The notes beneath the pieces were generated by a model. The model was not told the DNA's origin, searched no databases, and worked only from the letters and a program-made list of their open reading frames with translations. Source: Burkholderiales bacterium (GTDB taxonomy: Bacteria > Pseudomonadota > Gammaproteobacteria > Burkholderiales > Burkholderiaceae_E). Taken from it: a stretch of DNA of 64,000 nt. Within the stretch, counting starts at the first letter, position 1. Every line of letters begins with the position of its first letter. Location: NCBI GenBank assembly GCA_029977705.1, contig JAPOKJ010000002.1, forward strand, positions 124,001 to 188,000, given 5' to 3'. A program made the position numbers and the translations under genes. Shown piece after piece: positions 9,880 through 19,665 of the stretch.

Positions 9880-10260
9880 CTAGAACAGCCTGGGCAGCAG
9901 GACGGCCGCCCAGGCGCCCGCCAACAGGCAAAGCGCCACAAAAACGGCAGCACTGCCCAGGTCCTTGGCCCGGCCGAGCATGTCGCGGCGCTCCATGGAG
10001 ATTTCGTCGGCAACCGCCTCGATGGCCGAGTTGAGCAACTCGACGATCAGCACCAGCGCCAGCGGCGCGATCATCAGGAACGCCTCAAGGGGCGAGCGCG
10101 CCAGCCACAAGGCCAGCGGCGTCAGCACCACGACCAGGGCCAGTTCCTGGCGGAAGGCGGCCTCGTGTCGCAGCGCATGGCCGAAGCCCTGCATCGAGTA
10201 ACGGGCTGCATTGGCGACCCGCCGGATACCGCCCTTGCTTTTGAAGGCTGATTCGCTCAC
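9880..10260 (-). CDS. dgkA: diacylglycerol kinase, small integral membrane type
   Basis: Inner-membrane enzyme that phosphorylates diacylglycerol to phosphatidic acid, recycling lipid released by periplasmic glucan synthesis. The protein is about 126 residues with three hydrophobic segments and the family core ELLNSAIEAVADE, which holds the conserved acidic residues. The start is uncertain: GTG at 10260 gives MSESAFKSKGG and is preceded by a GGGGTCAGG stretch, while GTG at 10275 would add five residues almost on top of the dnaJ stop. It lies directly downstream of dnaJ on the same strand and may be read from the heat-shock operon. Confidence 0.88.
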   Translation of the reverse strand: MSESAFKSKGGIRRVANAARYSMQGFGHALRHEAAFRQELALVVVLTPLALWLARSPLEAFLMIAPLALVLIVELLNSAIEAVADEISMERRDMLGRAKDLGSAAVFVALCLLAGAWAAVLLPRLF

Positions 10261-10277
10261 CTGGCCTGACCCCACCC

Positions 10278-11405
10278 TTACTGGAAGAAGTCCTTGACCT
10301 TGTCCTTCCAGGTCTTGGTCTGCGGGCTGTGCTTGGCATCGGCCAACGAGATTTCGAGCTCGCGCAGCAGCTTTTTCTGGTGCTCGGTCAGGCGTACCGG
10401 CGTCTCGACCTGGATGTGCACATACAGATCACCCGGGTAACTGGAGCGCACCCCCTTGATCCCCTTGCCACGCAGCCGGAAGGTCTTGGCCGGCTGGGTA
10501 CCCTCGGGAATCTCGATCTCGGCCTTGCCACTGAGCGTCGGCACTTCGACGGTCCCGCCAAGCGCCGCCTTGCTCACCGAGATCGGCACCTCGCAGTGCA
10601 GGTCATCGCCCTCGCGCTGGAATACCGCATGCTCCTTGACGCGAATCTCGACGAACAGGTCCCCCGGTGGGCCGCCATTGACGCCCGGCTCGCCGTTGCC
10701 GGCTGAGCGGATGCGCATGCCGTCATCGATACCCGCAGGAATCTTGACCTCGAGCGTCTTGTTGTTCTTGACCCGCCCCATGCCGTTGCACACCGTGCAG
10801 GGTTCGGGAATCACCTTGCCGGTGCCATGACAGGTCGGGCAGGTCTGCTGGATCGAGAAAAAGCCCTGCTGCATGCGCACCTGGCCCTGCCCGTTGCAGG
10901 TATGGCAGGTCTTGGGCTTTGTGCCGGGCTTGGCACCGCTGCCGGAGCAGGCCTTGCAGTGGTCCCAGCTGGGAATGCGGATCTCGGTGGTGTGGCCATG
11001 CGCGGCCTGCTCGAGCGAGACTTCCATCGCATAGCGAAGATCGGCGCCACGGTACACATTGCTGCGCCCGCCACCGCCCTGGCGCTGACCGCCGAAGATG
11101 TCCCCGAAGATATCGCCAAACACGTCGGCAAAGCCCCCGCCAGCGCCGCCGGCGCCGCCCGGCCCGAAACCGGCATTGGGGTCGACTCCGGCATGCCCGA
11201 AGCGGTCGTAGGCCTCGCGCTTCTTGGCATCCGAGAGCATCTCGTAGGCCTCCTTGGCCTCCTTGAATTTCTCTTCAGCCGACTTGTCATCCGGATTGCG
11301 GTCCGGATGGTATTTCATCGCGAGCTTGCGATACGCCTTTTTCAGCTCGTCATCGCCCGCGTTCTTGGGAACCCCAAGCACCTCGTAAAAATCGCGTTTC
11401 GCCAT
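10278..11405 (-). CDS. dnaJ: chaperone protein DnaJ (Hsp40)
   Basis: Co-chaperone that delivers unfolded substrates to DnaK and stimulates its ATPase. The 375-residue product has the J domain at the N terminus ([16 protein letters not shown] with the HPD triad), a Gly/Phe-rich linker (about 75-115), four CxxCxGxG-type zinc repeats beginning at CKACSGSG, and a C-terminal substrate-binding region. It is the third gene of the minus-strand grpE-dnaK-(GNAT)-dnaJ block, 31 bp after the acetyltransferase stop. Confidence 0.97.
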   Translation of the reverse strand: MAKRDFYEVLGVPKNAGDDELKKAYRKLAMKYHPDRNPDDKSAEEKFKEAKEAYEMLSDAKKREAYDRFGHAGVDPNAGFGPGGAGGAGGGFADVFGDIFGDIFGGQRQGGGGRSNVYRGADLRYAMEVSLEQAAHGHTTEIRIPSWDHCKACSGSGAKPGTKPKTCHTCNGQGQVRMQQGFFSIQQTCPTCHGTGKVIPEPCTVCNGMGRVKNNKTLEVKIPAGIDDGMRIRSAGNGEPGVNGGPPGDLFVEIRVKEHAVFQREGDDLHCEVPISVSKAALGGTVEVPTLSGKAEIEIPEGTQPAKTFRLRGKGIKGVRSSYPGDLYVHIQVETPVRLTEHQKKLLRELEISLADAKHSPQTKTWKDKVKDFFQ

Positions 11406-11436
11406 GTTCGCTTCCGCCGAAATCCTATGTTCGTCA

Positions 11437-11904
11437 CTACGAGGCCGGTGCCAGCATCTTCAGATGCGGGATGCCGTCCTCATCATACACATCACCCTCG
11501 GCCACAAAACCGAGCCCGCCGTAAAACCTGGCCAGATGCGCCTGCGCCGAGATGGCAATGCCATGGCCTGGATGCAAGGCCCGACAGTGCTGCATCGTGC
11601 GCTGCATCAGCTCGCGTCCCAGTCCGCTGCCCCGCACCGACGGCGCAGTCACCACCCGGCCGATCGAGGCCTGCGGATAGCGCAGCCCCGGTGGCAGGAT
11701 GCGGGCACAGGCCAGCAGGACCGGTCCCGCGCCCGGCACCGCCTGCCAGCCCATCTGGTGATGGGCCTGCAGGTCGGCGCCGTCGGCATCGAGATAGGCA
11801 CAGGCCTGCTCGACCACGAACACCTGCTGGCGCAGCTGCATCAATGCATAAAGCCCGGACATGCCGAGCTCCTCGAATCGCCGGCAATCCCAGCGGATAT
11901 TCAC
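11437..11904 (-). CDS. GNAT family N-acetyltransferase, ElaA-like
   Basis: Predicted acetyl-CoA-dependent N-acetyltransferase of about 155 residues, matching the ElaA group ([21 protein letters not shown] at the start, then [10 protein letters not shown]). The acetyl-CoA loop is seen as [21 protein letters not shown] at 11904 is chosen because no ATG is available between the dnaK stop at 11987 and the first conserved residues; upstream reading would run into dnaK. The acceptor substrate is unknown. Its position between dnaK and dnaJ is unusual and may place it under heat-shock control. Confidence 0.82.
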   Translation of the reverse strand: MNIRWDCRRFEELGMSGLYALMQLRQQVFVVEQACAYLDADGADLQAHHQMGWQAVPGAGPVLLACARILPPGLRYPQASIGRVVTAPSVRGSGLGRELMQRTMQHCRALHPGHGIAISAQAHLARFYGGLGFVAEGDVYDEDGIPHLKMLAPAS

Positions 11905-11986
11905 CGCGGGCTGCCGGGTGATGCGCCGCCTGGGCCGCGCATCACCAGTGCTGTCATGCCGGCGTTCACCGGACCAGTCCGCGCGC

Positions 11987-13933
11987 TCAGCCGCGCTTGA
12001 CTTCCTTGAAGTCGGCATCGACGACATCGTCGTCCTTGCCGCCCTTCGCGGAGGCCGAAGCACCGGGCGCCTCGCCACCGGCCGCACCGCCGGCAGCCGC
12101 CTGGGCCGCCTGCATGTCGGCATACATCTTCTCGCCCAGCTTCTGCGACACCGTCATCAGGGCCGTGCTCTTGGCATCGATCGCCTCCTTGTCCTCGCCC
12201 TTGAGGGCTTCTTCAAGGTCCTTGATCGCCGCCTCGATGCTGTCCTTCTCGCCAGCCTCGAGCTTGTCGCCATGCTCGCCCAGCGCCTTGCGGGTCTGGT
12301 GCACCAGAGCCTCGCCCTGGTTGCGGGCCTGGACGATCTCGACGCGCTTCTTGTCCTCGTCGGCGTTCATCTCGGCGTCCTTCACCATCTTCTTGATCTC
12401 GTCCTCGGACAGGCCCGAGTTCGCCTTGATGGTGATCTTGTTCTCCTTGCCGGTGGCCTTGTCCTTGGCCGACACATGCAGGATGCCGTTGGCGTCGATG
12501 TCGAAGGTCACCTCGATCTGAGGCGTGCCACGGGCAGCCGGCGGAATGCCTTCCAGGTTGAACTCGCCCAGCATCTTGTTGCCGGTCGCAATCTCGCGCT
12601 CGCCCTGGTAGACCTTGATCGTCACCGCCGGCTGGTTGTCGTCGGCGGTGGAGAACACCTGCGAGAACTTGGTCGGGATGGTGGTGTTCTTCTGGATCAT
12701 CTTGGTCATCACGCCACCGAGGGTCTCGATGCCCAGGGACAGCGGGGTGACATCCAGGAGCAGCACATCCTTGCGCTCGCCGGACAGCACGGAGCCCTGG
12801 ATCGCCGCACCGACAGCCACGGCCTCATCGGGATTGACGTCCTTGCGCGGCTCCTTGCCGAAGAACTCCTTGACCTTCTCCTGCACCATCGGCATGCGCG
12901 TCATGCCACCGACCAGGATCACATCGTCGATGTCGCTGGCCTTGCAGCCGGCATCCTTGAGCGCGATGCGGCAGGGCTCGATGGTCTTGGCCACCAGATC
13001 TTCCACGAGCGCTTCCAGCTTGGCGCGGGTCAGCTTCATGTTCAGGTGCTCGGGACCCGACGCACCCATCGTGATGTAGGGCAGGTTGATCTCGGTCTGC
13101 GTGGTCGAGGACAGCTCGATCTTGGCCTTCTCGGCCATCTCCTTCAGGCGCTGCAGGGCAAGCACGTCCTTGCCCAGGTCGACGCCGCGGTCCTTCTTGA
13201 ACTCGGCAATGATGTACTCGATGATGCGCTGGTCGAAGTCCTCGCCGCCCAGGAAGGTATCGCCGTTGGTCGAGAGCACGTCGAACTGCTTGTCGCCATC
13301 GACATCGGCCATCTCGATCACCGAGACGTCGAAGGTACCGCCGCCCAGGTCATACACGGCCACCTTGCGATCCTTGCCACCGCCCTTGTCCAGGCCAAAG
13401 GCCAGGGCTGCTGCGGTCGGCTCGTTGATGATGCGCTTGACATCGAGGCCGGCAATGCGACCGGCATCCTTGGTGGCCTGACGCTGGCTGTCGTTGAAGT
13501 AGGCCGGCACGGTGATGACGGCTTCGGTCACCGGCTCGCCGAGGTAGTCCTCGGCGGTCTTCTTCATCTTGCGCAGCACCTCGGCCGAGATCTGCGGCGG
13601 GGCGAGCTTCTTGTCGCGCACACCCACCCAGGCATCGCCATTGTCTGCCTTGCTGATGGTGTAGGGCATCAGGGCGATGTCCTTCTGCACCTCTTTTTCT
13701 TCAAACTTGCGACCGATCAGGCGCTTGACCGCATACAGGGTATTGCGCGGATTGGTCACGGCCTGGCGTTTGGCCGGTGCGCCGACGACGATCTCGCCAT
13801 CTTCCATGTAGGCGATGATCGAGGGCGTGGTGCGCGCGCCTTCTGCGTTTTCGATGACCTTGGGCTGGCCGCCTTCCATGATGGCCACGCACGAATTGGT
13901 CGTGCCCAGGTCAATACCGATGATCTTTCCCAT
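11987..13933 (-). CDS. dnaK: chaperone protein DnaK (Hsp70)
   Basis: ATP-dependent chaperone of 648 residues. N-terminal nucleotide-binding domain begins [17 protein letters not shown] and contains the phosphate-2 motif [15 protein letters not shown]; the substrate-binding domain and helical lid follow, ending in an Ala/Gly-rich tail with a typical acidic terminus ([13 protein letters not shown]). It is intact and of normal length. A candidate sigma-32-like promoter lies just upstream, and grpE ends about 120 bp further upstream on the same strand. Confidence 0.98.
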   Translation of the reverse strand: MGKIIGIDLGTTNSCVAIMEGGQPKVIENAEGARTTPSIIAYMEDGEIVVGAPAKRQAVTNPRNTLYAVKRLIGRKFEEKEVQKDIALMPYTISKADNGDAWVGVRDKKLAPPQISAEVLRKMKKTAEDYLGEPVTEAVITVPAYFNDSQRQATKDAGRIAGLDVKRIINEPTAAALAFGLDKGGGKDRKVAVYDLGGGTFDVSVIEMADVDGDKQFDVLSTNGDTFLGGEDFDQRIIEYIIAEFKKDRGVDLGKDVLALQRLKEMAEKAKIELSSTTQTEINLPYITMGASGPEHLNMKLTRAKLEALVEDLVAKTIEPCRIALKDAGCKASDIDDVILVGGMTRMPMVQEKVKEFFGKEPRKDVNPDEAVAVGAAIQGSVLSGERKDVLLLDVTPLSLGIETLGGVMTKMIQKNTTIPTKFSQVFSTADDNQPAVTIKVYQGEREIATGNKMLGEFNLEGIPPAARGTPQIEVTFDIDANGILHVSAKDKATGKENKITIKANSGLSEDEIKKMVKDAEMNADEDKKRVEIVQARNQGEALVHQTRKALGEHGDKLEAGEKDSIEAAIKDLEEALKGEDKEAIDAKSTALMTVSQKLGEKMYADMQAAQAAAGGAAGGEAPGASASAKGGKDDDVVDADFKEVKRG

Positions 13934-13963
13934 GTTTTCGACTCCAAAGATTGCGAATTGGTT

Positions 13964-13994
13964 CTAAGGTGAGCGCTTTCCCCTGGTTTTCAAG
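13964..13994 (-). promoter_or_regulatory. candidate heat-shock (sigma-32-like) promoter for dnaK
   Basis: On the minus strand CTTGAAA (13988-13994) matches the sigma-32 -35 element well; CACCTTAG (13964-13971), 16 bp downstream, is a poor match to CCCCAT. The position, about 30 bp before the dnaK start, fits. Weak because of the -10. Confidence 0.35.
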
Positions 13995-14054
13995 GGTCTT
14001 TTGCGGAAAAAGCGCGGTTTATTCAGGGGGCCGACAGTTGTGCCGGCGCGGAAC

Positions 14055-14690
14055 TCAGGAGGCCACCACCACCAGCGCCGGCCGCAGCACGCGCTCATTG
14101 ATGGTGTAGCCCTTTTGCAGCACCTGGGCGACGTGGTTGGCAGGCACCGGCGGCTGGGTACTGGCAGCCGGCACCATAGAGATTGCCTGGTGCTTGTGCG
14201 GATCGAACTTCTGACCCACCGGGTTTTGCTCGATCAGCTTGCTTTTCTCGAAGGCCGACGCCAGTTGGCGCAGGGTGGCCTCCACGCCTTCGCGGAGCTT
14301 GTCCAGGCTCTGGTCGGGCAGGCCCAGGGCCATCTCGAGGCTGTCCTTGACCGGCAGCAGGCTCTCGGCAAAGGATTCGACCGCGAACTTGTGCGCCTTG
14401 GAGACATCTTCCTGGGCGCGACGGCGGATGTTCTCGGTCTCGGCGACGGCGCGGACATAGGCGTCATAGTGCTCGCCGGCCTTGGCCTGGGCCGCCGCCA
14501 GTTCGGCCTGCAGGGCCGCCAGCGGCTCGGGGGCGGCACCGGCCGCAGCGGGACCTGAAGCGCCAGGGCCGGCTGCCTGGGCGGCATCGCCACCCTGTGC
14601 CGGTGCCGCGCCCGCAGGGGCGGCACCATTGGGCTGGGCCGCGGCGTCGGCGCCCGGCTGGGAGGGGTTGGATCGATCGTCCTGACTCAT
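14055..14690 (-). CDS. grpE: nucleotide exchange factor GrpE
   Basis: Releases ADP from DnaK during the chaperone cycle. The product is 211 residues from ATG 14690. The first 60 are Ala/Pro/Gly-rich and probably disordered, followed by a long coiled coil ([14 protein letters not shown] onward, with the [13 protein letters not shown] motif) and the C-terminal beta domain carrying FDPHKHQAI and the conserved ending [12 protein letters not shown]. It begins the minus-strand chaperone block and lies divergent from the MFS permease 150 bp away. Confidence 0.96.
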   Translation of the reverse strand: MSQDDRSNPSQPGADAAAQPNGAAPAGAAPAQGGDAAQAAGPGASGPAAAGAAPEPLAALQAELAAAQAKAGEHYDAYVRAVAETENIRRRAQEDVSKAHKFAVESFAESLLPVKDSLEMALGLPDQSLDKLREGVEATLRQLASAFEKSKLIEQNPVGQKFDPHKHQAISMVPAASTQPPVPANHVAQVLQKGYTINERVLRPALVVVAS

Positions 14691-14839
14691 GGAAACCACT
14701 TCAAAAGGTGATGGGGGATCAAAGAATTCCGCCCATTTGGCATCGTTTTTCAGAAAATCAAGGGCTTGCCGGCAAAAAAACCGCCTACCATCGCAGGCAT
14801 CGTCTGGCCTGGACCCTTTTTCCGGGAACAACTCCCTTG

Positions 14840-16069
14840 ATGCCTTCTGCAACCGGCCCGAGCCGGGCCGTTTTCCTGTTCTGGCTCTCGCTTGGTCAAC
14901 TGGTTTCCTGGGGCAGCACCCTTTACCTGTTCGGCCTGCTGGTCGGACCGGTGGAGCAAGCCCTGCAGGTCAGCCGTGGCGAAAGCTCCCTGGCCTTCGG
15001 CCTGGCGATGATCACCGAAGGACTGATGGCCTACCCGGTCGGCCGCTGGATCGACCAGGGCCATGGCCGGCGGGTGATGACCGGCGGCTCGATACTGGCC
15101 GGCCTGTGCCTGCTGGCCATGAGCCAGGCGCAAAGCCTGATCGGCTTTTACGCGGCCTGGCTGGTGCTCGGCGCGGCCTGGGCCTGCATCCTGTACACCC
15201 CCGTCTTTTCCATAGTGACGCGGCGCTTCCCGCAGGATTTCCGACGCGCCATCATCGTGCTCACCTTCCTGGGCGGCCTGGCCAGCACGGTCTTCATTCC
15301 CCTGATCGCCGCGCTGATGGCGTGGCTCGGCTGGTCGGCCACTGTCATGATCATGGCCGCCCTTCACCTGGGCCTGTGTGCGCCAATGCACTGGCTGCTG
15401 CTGCGCCACGAGCCGCCCGGTCGCCATGCAAGCCCCGCGCCGGGCGGGCAGCCCGCCCCGCCCTCCCCGCCGCTGACAGCCTCGCAACGCGCGGTGATGA
15501 TCCTGATCGGCCTGTTCACCGCCCTGGGCATGGCCATGGCCAGCGCCATCGCCGCCCATCTTGTGCCGCTGCTGCGCGAGCGCCACATGGCCGAGTTCTG
15601 GGTGATCTGGATTCCGGCCGCCATCGGCGCGATCCAGGTCTTTGGCCGCGCCCTGCTGATGTGGGGCGATGGCCGCTTCGATCCGCACCGGGTCAATCAC
15701 TTCATCGTCTGGCTCAGCCCCCTGAGCATGCTGGTGCTGATCCTGGCCGGCGCCAGCACCCCGCTGCTGCTCGGCTTTGCCTGCCTGTGGGGCATCGCCA
15801 ATGGCTGCCAGACCATCGTCAAGGGCACGGCGGTGGCCCAGTATGTCAGCCGTGACAATGTTGCCGCCCTCAACGGCGCGCTCGGCATCCCGACCGCCAT
15901 TGCCCGCATGCTCACGCCCTGGGCCATCGGGCTCATCTGGTCGCCGCAGATCGGTTACGACCACGCGGTATGGCTGCTGCTGGGCCTGTCCTGCGCATCA
16001 GCGCTGTCCTTTGGCCTGGCGCAGCGCCTGTCCCTTCGCCAGGCCGGATCCACCCTTCATTCACGATGA
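14840..16069 (+). CDS. MFS family transporter
   Basis: Inner-membrane permease of 409 residues with about twelve hydrophobic helices and a charged cytoplasmic loop after helix 6. The loop between helices 2 and 3 ([13 protein letters not shown]) fits the MFS signature. ATG 14840 is chosen because it directly precedes the first helix. The substrate is not evident. Its stop overlaps the start of the FAD oxidoreductase by 4 bp (ATGA at 16066-16069), so the pair is likely translated together, and the permease may import the substrate of that enzyme. Confidence 0.85.
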   Translation: MPSATGPSRAVFLFWLSLGQLVSWGSTLYLFGLLVGPVEQALQVSRGESSLAFGLAMITEGLMAYPVGRWIDQGHGRRVMTGGSILAGLCLLAMSQAQSLIGFYAAWLVLGAAWACILYTPVFSIVTRRFPQDFRRAIIVLTFLGGLASTVFIPLIAALMAWLGWSATVMIMAALHLGLCAPMHWLLLRHEPPGRHASPAPGGQPAPPSPPLTASQRAVMILIGLFTALGMAMASAIAAHLVPLLRERHMAEFWVIWIPAAIGAIQVFGRALLMWGDGRFDPHRVNHFIVWLSPLSMLVLILAGASTPLLLGFACLWGIANGCQTIVKGTAVAQYVSRDNVAALNGALGIPTAIARMLTPWAIGLIWSPQIGYDHAVWLLLGLSCASALSFGLAQRLSLRQAGSTLHSR

Positions 16070-17265
16070 CCAACCCCACGCCCGAACACTCGTCGCCGAC
16101 AACACCCAGCGACACCCTGATCATCGGCGGCGGCATCATCGGCCTGAGCTGCGCCTATTTCCTCGCCCTCATGGCGCCGGGTCTGCGCATCACCGTCATC
16201 GAGCGCGACCCTGGCTACGAATGGGCATCGACGCCACGCGCCTCGGGCGGCTGCCGCATCCAGTTTTCCTGTCCCGAGAACATCGCCATGTCGCTGTTCT
16301 CGATCGACTTCATCCGGCAGGCCGGACAACACCTGTCCACCCCCGACCATCCGGCCGAGGTGGGCTGGGTCGAGGGCGGCTACCTGTTCATCGTGCCCCC
16401 CGAGCACATCGCCTTGCTGCAGTCCAACCATGCCACCCAGAAGGCCATGGGCTGCGAGGTGCTGCTGCTCGATCCGGCAGCCCTGGCCGCCCGCTTTCCC
16501 GACATGCGCGTCGATGATCTGGGCGCCGGTGTGCTGTCGCCGCGTGACGGCTGGTGCGACCCCCATGCCTTGCTGCAGGCCCTGCGTCACAAGGCGCTGT
16601 CGATGGGTGTCCAGTTGCTGCGCGACGAAGTGGTGGCCATCGAGACCGGGGGTCACCAGGTCCGAGCGCTGCAACTGGCCAGCGGCAGGCGGCTGATCGC
16701 CGACCAGGTGGTCAATGCCGCCGGGGCCTGGGCCGGGCAGGTGGCGGCGCTGGCCGGCATGCACCTGCCGGTCAGTCCGCTCAAGCGCTACGAGCACTAC
16801 TTCACCTGCGGGCAGCCGATGCAATCCCTGCCCTATGTCAAGGACCTGGCGCGCATGGCCTTCCGCTCGGAGGGACGCGGTTTTTCCGGCGGCGTGGTCG
16901 ATGGCGATCAGGCGCGCGGCATCGACTTCACGATCGACCATGGCTACTTCGAGCGCGTCGTCTGGCCGGCCGTGGCGCACCGCTTCCCGCCACTGGAAGC
17001 CGCGCGCTGTCAGCGCACCTGGGCCGGGCTGTACGAGCAAAGCGAGCTGGATGGCAATCCGGTCATCGGCCCTTGGGCGGGCGGGCTCGACAATTTCCAC
17101 ACCTGTGCCGGGTTTTCCGGGCACGGCATGATGCATGCACCGGCGGCCGGGCGGGCCATTGCCGAGCGCATCCTGCACGGGCGGGATCTGAGCATCGACC
17201 TGGGTGCCCTGGGCTACGAGCGGGTGCTGGCGCAACGCCCATACCGCGAGCGCGGCATTCTCTGA
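16066..17265 (+). CDS. FAD-dependent oxidoreductase of the D-amino acid oxidase (DAO) fold
   Basis: Flavoprotein of 399 residues. The dinucleotide-binding motif IIGGGIIGLSCAY is at 19-31 with VIER about 25 residues later, and the C-terminal half has the DAO-family pattern NPVIGPW...NFHTCAGFSGHGMMHAPAAGR that binds flavin. Such enzymes oxidise glycine derivatives, sarcosine-like amines or D-amino acids; which one is not readable. The start overlaps the upstream MFS gene by 4 bp. A stem-loop follows the stop. Confidence 0.85.
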   Translation: MTNPTPEHSSPTTPSDTLIIGGGIIGLSCAYFLALMAPGLRITVIERDPGYEWASTPRASGGCRIQFSCPENIAMSLFSIDFIRQAGQHLSTPDHPAEVGWVEGGYLFIVPPEHIALLQSNHATQKAMGCEVLLLDPAALAARFPDMRVDDLGAGVLSPRDGWCDPHALLQALRHKALSMGVQLLRDEVVAIETGGHQVRALQLASGRRLIADQVVNAAGAWAGQVAALAGMHLPVSPLKRYEHYFTCGQPMQSLPYVKDLARMAFRSEGRGFSGGVVDGDQARGIDFTIDHGYFERVVWPAVAHRFPPLEAARCQRTWAGLYEQSELDGNPVIGPWAGGLDNFHTCAGFSGHGMMHAPAAGRAIAERILHGRDLSIDLGALGYERVLAQRPYRERGIL

Positions 17266-17266
17266 A

Positions 17267-17299
17267 GGCGCTTTCCGGAATGACCGGAAAGCAGGCGCC
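17267..17299 (+). terminator. stem-loop after the FAD oxidoreductase gene, possible terminator
   Basis: GGCGCTTTCCGG pairs with CCGGAAAGC(AG)GCGCC across a five-base loop; a two-base bulge is the only defect. No T run follows, so intrinsic termination is uncertain and it could be an mRNA-stabilising hairpin. Confidence 0.4.
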
Positions 17300-17335
17300 A
17301 GAAGTCAAGACAGTCATACGTAACGGGATGTCGCT

Positions 17336-17396
17336 GTGATAGGCTTGTCTGTCCTGTCAGGGCGGGCAGGTCGCCGCGCAGGGCCTCGCCTATCAC
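17336..17396 (+). repeat. inverted repeat in the kbp leader
   Basis: GTGATAGGC (17336-17344) and its exact complement GCCTATCAC (17388-17396) are separated by 43 bases, ending 38 bases before the kbp ATG. It could fold the 5' leader of kbp or serve as a binding site; no family was recognised. Confidence 0.4.
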
Positions 17397-17433
17397 TCAG
17401 TGGCGCAGCACTTTCAAGCACGGGAGACAACAC

Positions 17434-17934
17434 ATGGGACTGCTTTCATTCATCAAGAGCGCCGGCGAAAAACTTTTCGGCACCGGTAGCGCCAAAGCCG
17501 CCACGGAAGCGGCAGCAGCCGATCCGAGCCCGGAGAAGCTGGCCGAGGCGAGCGCCGCTGCGGGTGCCGCCATCGAGGAGTACATCCGCGCCATGGATCT
17601 GGATGCCCGGGGACTGGCCGTCGGCTTCGACGCCAGCACCGGCATCGTCTCGGTGGCCGGTGTGGCAGCCGACGAGGCCACCCGGGAAAAGATCGTCCTG
17701 TGCTGCGGCAACGTGCACGGCGTGGCCGGTGTCGAGGACAACATGGAAGTCGAAGCCTCGGGCGATGGCAGCCAGTACTACACCGTCGTCAGCGGCGACA
17801 ACCTGTCCAAGATTGCCCGCGAGTTCTACGGCAATGCCAACAAGTACATGCCGATCTTCGAGGCCAACAAGCCGATGCTCACGCACCCGGACAAGATCTA
17901 TCCCGGCCAGATGCTGCGCATTCCGCCGCTTTAA
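17434..17934 (+). CDS. kbp: potassium-binding protein Kbp (BON-LysM, YgaU type)
   Basis: Small cytoplasmic protein of 166 residues with the BON-LysM arrangement of E. coli Kbp/YgaU, which binds K+ and affects growth in high-salt medium. The N terminus MGLLSFIKSAGEKLFG is an amphipathic family signature; the BON domain covers about 45-108 and the LysM domain about 113-166 (YYTVVSGDNLSKIAREFYGNANKY...IYPGQMLRIP). GGGAG lies upstream of the ATG. No signal peptide is present, so despite LysM it is probably not a cell-wall enzyme. It converges with hemH. Confidence 0.9.
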   Translation: MGLLSFIKSAGEKLFGTGSAKAATEAAAADPSPEKLAEASAAAGAAIEEYIRAMDLDARGLAVGFDASTGIVSVAGVAADEATREKIVLCCGNVHGVAGVEDNMEVEASGDGSQYYTVVSGDNLSKIAREFYGNANKYMPIFEANKPMLTHPDKIYPGQMLRIPPL

Positions 17935-17977
17935 CAGCCTGCAGACAAGTCTGCGGCGGCAGGGTCAGCCCGGCCGC

Positions 17978-19102
17978 TCAGCGCTGCGCCCCCATCTCGC
18001 GGGCGCGGCCAGCCTGGGCCTTGAGGGCCTTTTCCTGTTCGGCCAGCGCGGCGCCCTCCAGGCGTCGCACCGGCCAGCCGTTCAGGTGCCGGACACACAG
18101 TTGCGCCAGCGCCGAGATGAATTCCGGCTGGTCATTGAGACAGGGAATGTAGGTGTAGTCCTGGCCACCGGCATGCTGGAAAGTTTCCTTGCCCTCGATG
18201 GCGATTTCCTCGAGCGTCTCGAGGCAATCCGAGACAAACCCGGGACAGCACACATCGATACTCTTGACGCCCTTGCCGGGCAGGGCCTTGAGGGTCGACT
18301 CGGTCGACGGCTCGAGCCATTTGGCACGTCCGAAGCGTGACTGGAAACTGACCCGGTACTGGGTGGGTTCAAGCTCCAGTTTCTCGGCCAGCAGCCGAGC
18401 GGTCACATGACACTCGCAGTGATAAGGATCGCCCAGATGCAGGCTGCGTTCGGGCACGCCGTGAAAGCTCATCACCAGCACCTGGCCCCGTCCGCCCGAA
18501 GCCTGATACTGGCCCCAGTGCTTGCGCAGCCGCTGGGCCAGCGCCTCGATATAGCCCGGGTCCTTGTGGAAGGACCGCACCATGCGCAGCTCGGGCAGAT
18601 TGCGCCAGCCCTTCAATTCACGAAACACCTCGTCCATGGCGGTGGCGGTGGTCGCTGCAGCGTACTGCGGGTACATCGGCACCACCAGCAGACGGGTCAC
18701 ATTCTTGTCGCGCAATTCGCGCATCACCGAGGGAATCGACGGGTTGCCGTAGCGCATCGCCAGGGCCACCGTGACATCGACGCCGCGCTCGCCCAGATAG
18801 CCCTGCAGCAATTGCGCCTGGGCCTTGCTGTTGACCATCAGCGGCGAGCCCTCCCGGGTCCAGATGCTCTTGTACTTCTCGGCAGACTTGCTCGGACGGG
18901 TATTGAGGATGATGCCATTGAGGATGAGCGACCAGACCAGACGCGGAATCTCGACAACGCGGGGATCAGAAAGAAACTGCTTCAGGTAGCGGCGCACTGC
19001 CTTGGGCTCGGGGGCATCGGGCGTGCCCAGTTGCACCAGCAGCACTGCGGTACGTTCGCGTTCGCCGTGGGAGAAGCGGGCGGCTTGGGAGAATCGGTTC
19101 AT
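17978..19102 (-). CDS. hemH: ferrochelatase
   Basis: Inserts Fe2+ into protoporphyrin IX, the last step of haem synthesis. The product has 374 residues from ATG 19102. The family motif VMSFHGVPERSLHLGDPYHCEC contains the catalytic His; the FQSRFGRAKWLEPST segment and GVKSIDVCCPGFVSDCLETLEEI with a conserved Glu complete the active site. The start overlaps the stop of the NTF2-like gene by 4 bp (ATGA). The gene is the last of the hrcA group on the minus strand. Confidence 0.96.
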   Translation of the reverse strand: MNRFSQAARFSHGERERTAVLLVQLGTPDAPEPKAVRRYLKQFLSDPRVVEIPRLVWSLILNGIILNTRPSKSAEKYKSIWTREGSPLMVNSKAQAQLLQGYLGERGVDVTVALAMRYGNPSIPSVMRELRDKNVTRLLVVPMYPQYAAATTATAMDEVFRELKGWRNLPELRMVRSFHKDPGYIEALAQRLRKHWGQYQASGGRGQVLVMSFHGVPERSLHLGDPYHCECHVTARLLAEKLELEPTQYRVSFQSRFGRAKWLEPSTESTLKALPGKGVKSIDVCCPGFVSDCLETLEEIAIEGKETFQHAGGQDYTYIPCLNDQPEFISALAQLCVRHLNGWPVRRLEGAALAEQEKALKAQAGRAREMGAQR

Positions 19103-19632
19103 GGTCGGGGTCCAGAATGCATGAAGCTTGTCAGTTGCCTGAGCGCGGCGGCCTGGACGGCAAGGCGATAACCCTTGTGCCATCCGAGCAGCGCACCGGT
19201 GATACCCAGAGCCTGACGACTCCAGTGCCAGAAATTGTAGCCGTCCACATGGCGCACGATGCGTCCGTCCCAGAAGGCCAGCGTTGCCAGGGCCTTGTGG
19301 CGGATGCGGCGGCCGCCGGCGTGACGGGAGTTCGCTTCCCAGAACACCTGGGCCTTGCGCTCCTCGCAAAAGACCACGGTCCAGCTCAGGGACATGTCCT
19401 TGCGGTGCAGGGCCATCACTGCAAGGCGCATGCGCCACATCGCTGCGACCTGCTGACGGCGCAGGTTGGGAAAAAGAGGATCGGTGTAGCTGATCTCGGG
19501 ATGCAGGCAGTCGTTCATGGCCGCAGCATCGAGCGCGGCAAAGGCCGTGAAATAGCGCTGCACCAGGGCCTGGGCCTCGATCAGTAAAGGCTCGGCTGGC
19601 GCGGCCTGGGCCTCGGGCGCCGGGGCCGCCAT
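19099..19632 (-). CDS. NTF2-like (SnoaL-type) protein of unknown function
   Basis: About 177 residues with the cone-shaped NTF2/SnoaL pattern: an initial helix (LVQRYFTAFAALDAAAMNDCLHPEISYTDPLFPNL), a strand-rich core (DMSLSWTVVFCEERKAQVFWEANS, LATLAFWDGRIVRHVDGYNFWHWSRQAL) and a basic C terminus. Relatives include isomerases and proteins that simply bind small ligands; no catalytic set can be assigned. ATG 19632 is preferred over GTG 19635. It overlaps hemH by 4 bp and lies 33 bp after hrcA, so it is translated together with ferrochelatase. Confidence 0.75.
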   Translation of the reverse strand: MAAPAPEAQAAPAEPLLIEAQALVQRYFTAFAALDAAAMNDCLHPEISYTDPLFPNLRRQQVAAMWRMRLAVMALHRKDMSLSWTVVFCEERKAQVFWEANSRHAGGRRIRHKALATLAFWDGRIVRHVDGYNFWHWSRQALGITGALLGWHKGYRLAVQAAALRQLTSFMHSGPRP

Positions 19633-19665
19633 CACGGGCGTGCGCCGCTCATGAACGCCGGCCGC

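Noticed and set aside
11861-13972. A 703-codon open frame on the plus strand opposite dnaK
   Set aside because: Its composition is what the third-position GC bias of dnaK produces in the opposite frame; no domain is recognisable, and dnaK itself is certain.
13971-13984. Partial match to the LacI palindrome (GAGCGCTTTC) before dnaK
   Set aside because: Only 10 of 14 bases match and symmetry is lost on one side; position at a chaperone promoter makes sugar control unlikely.
14691-14760. Possible heat-shock promoter CCCCCATCA upstream of grpE
   Set aside because: No -35 element at the right distance; a CTGAAA lies more than 30 bp away.
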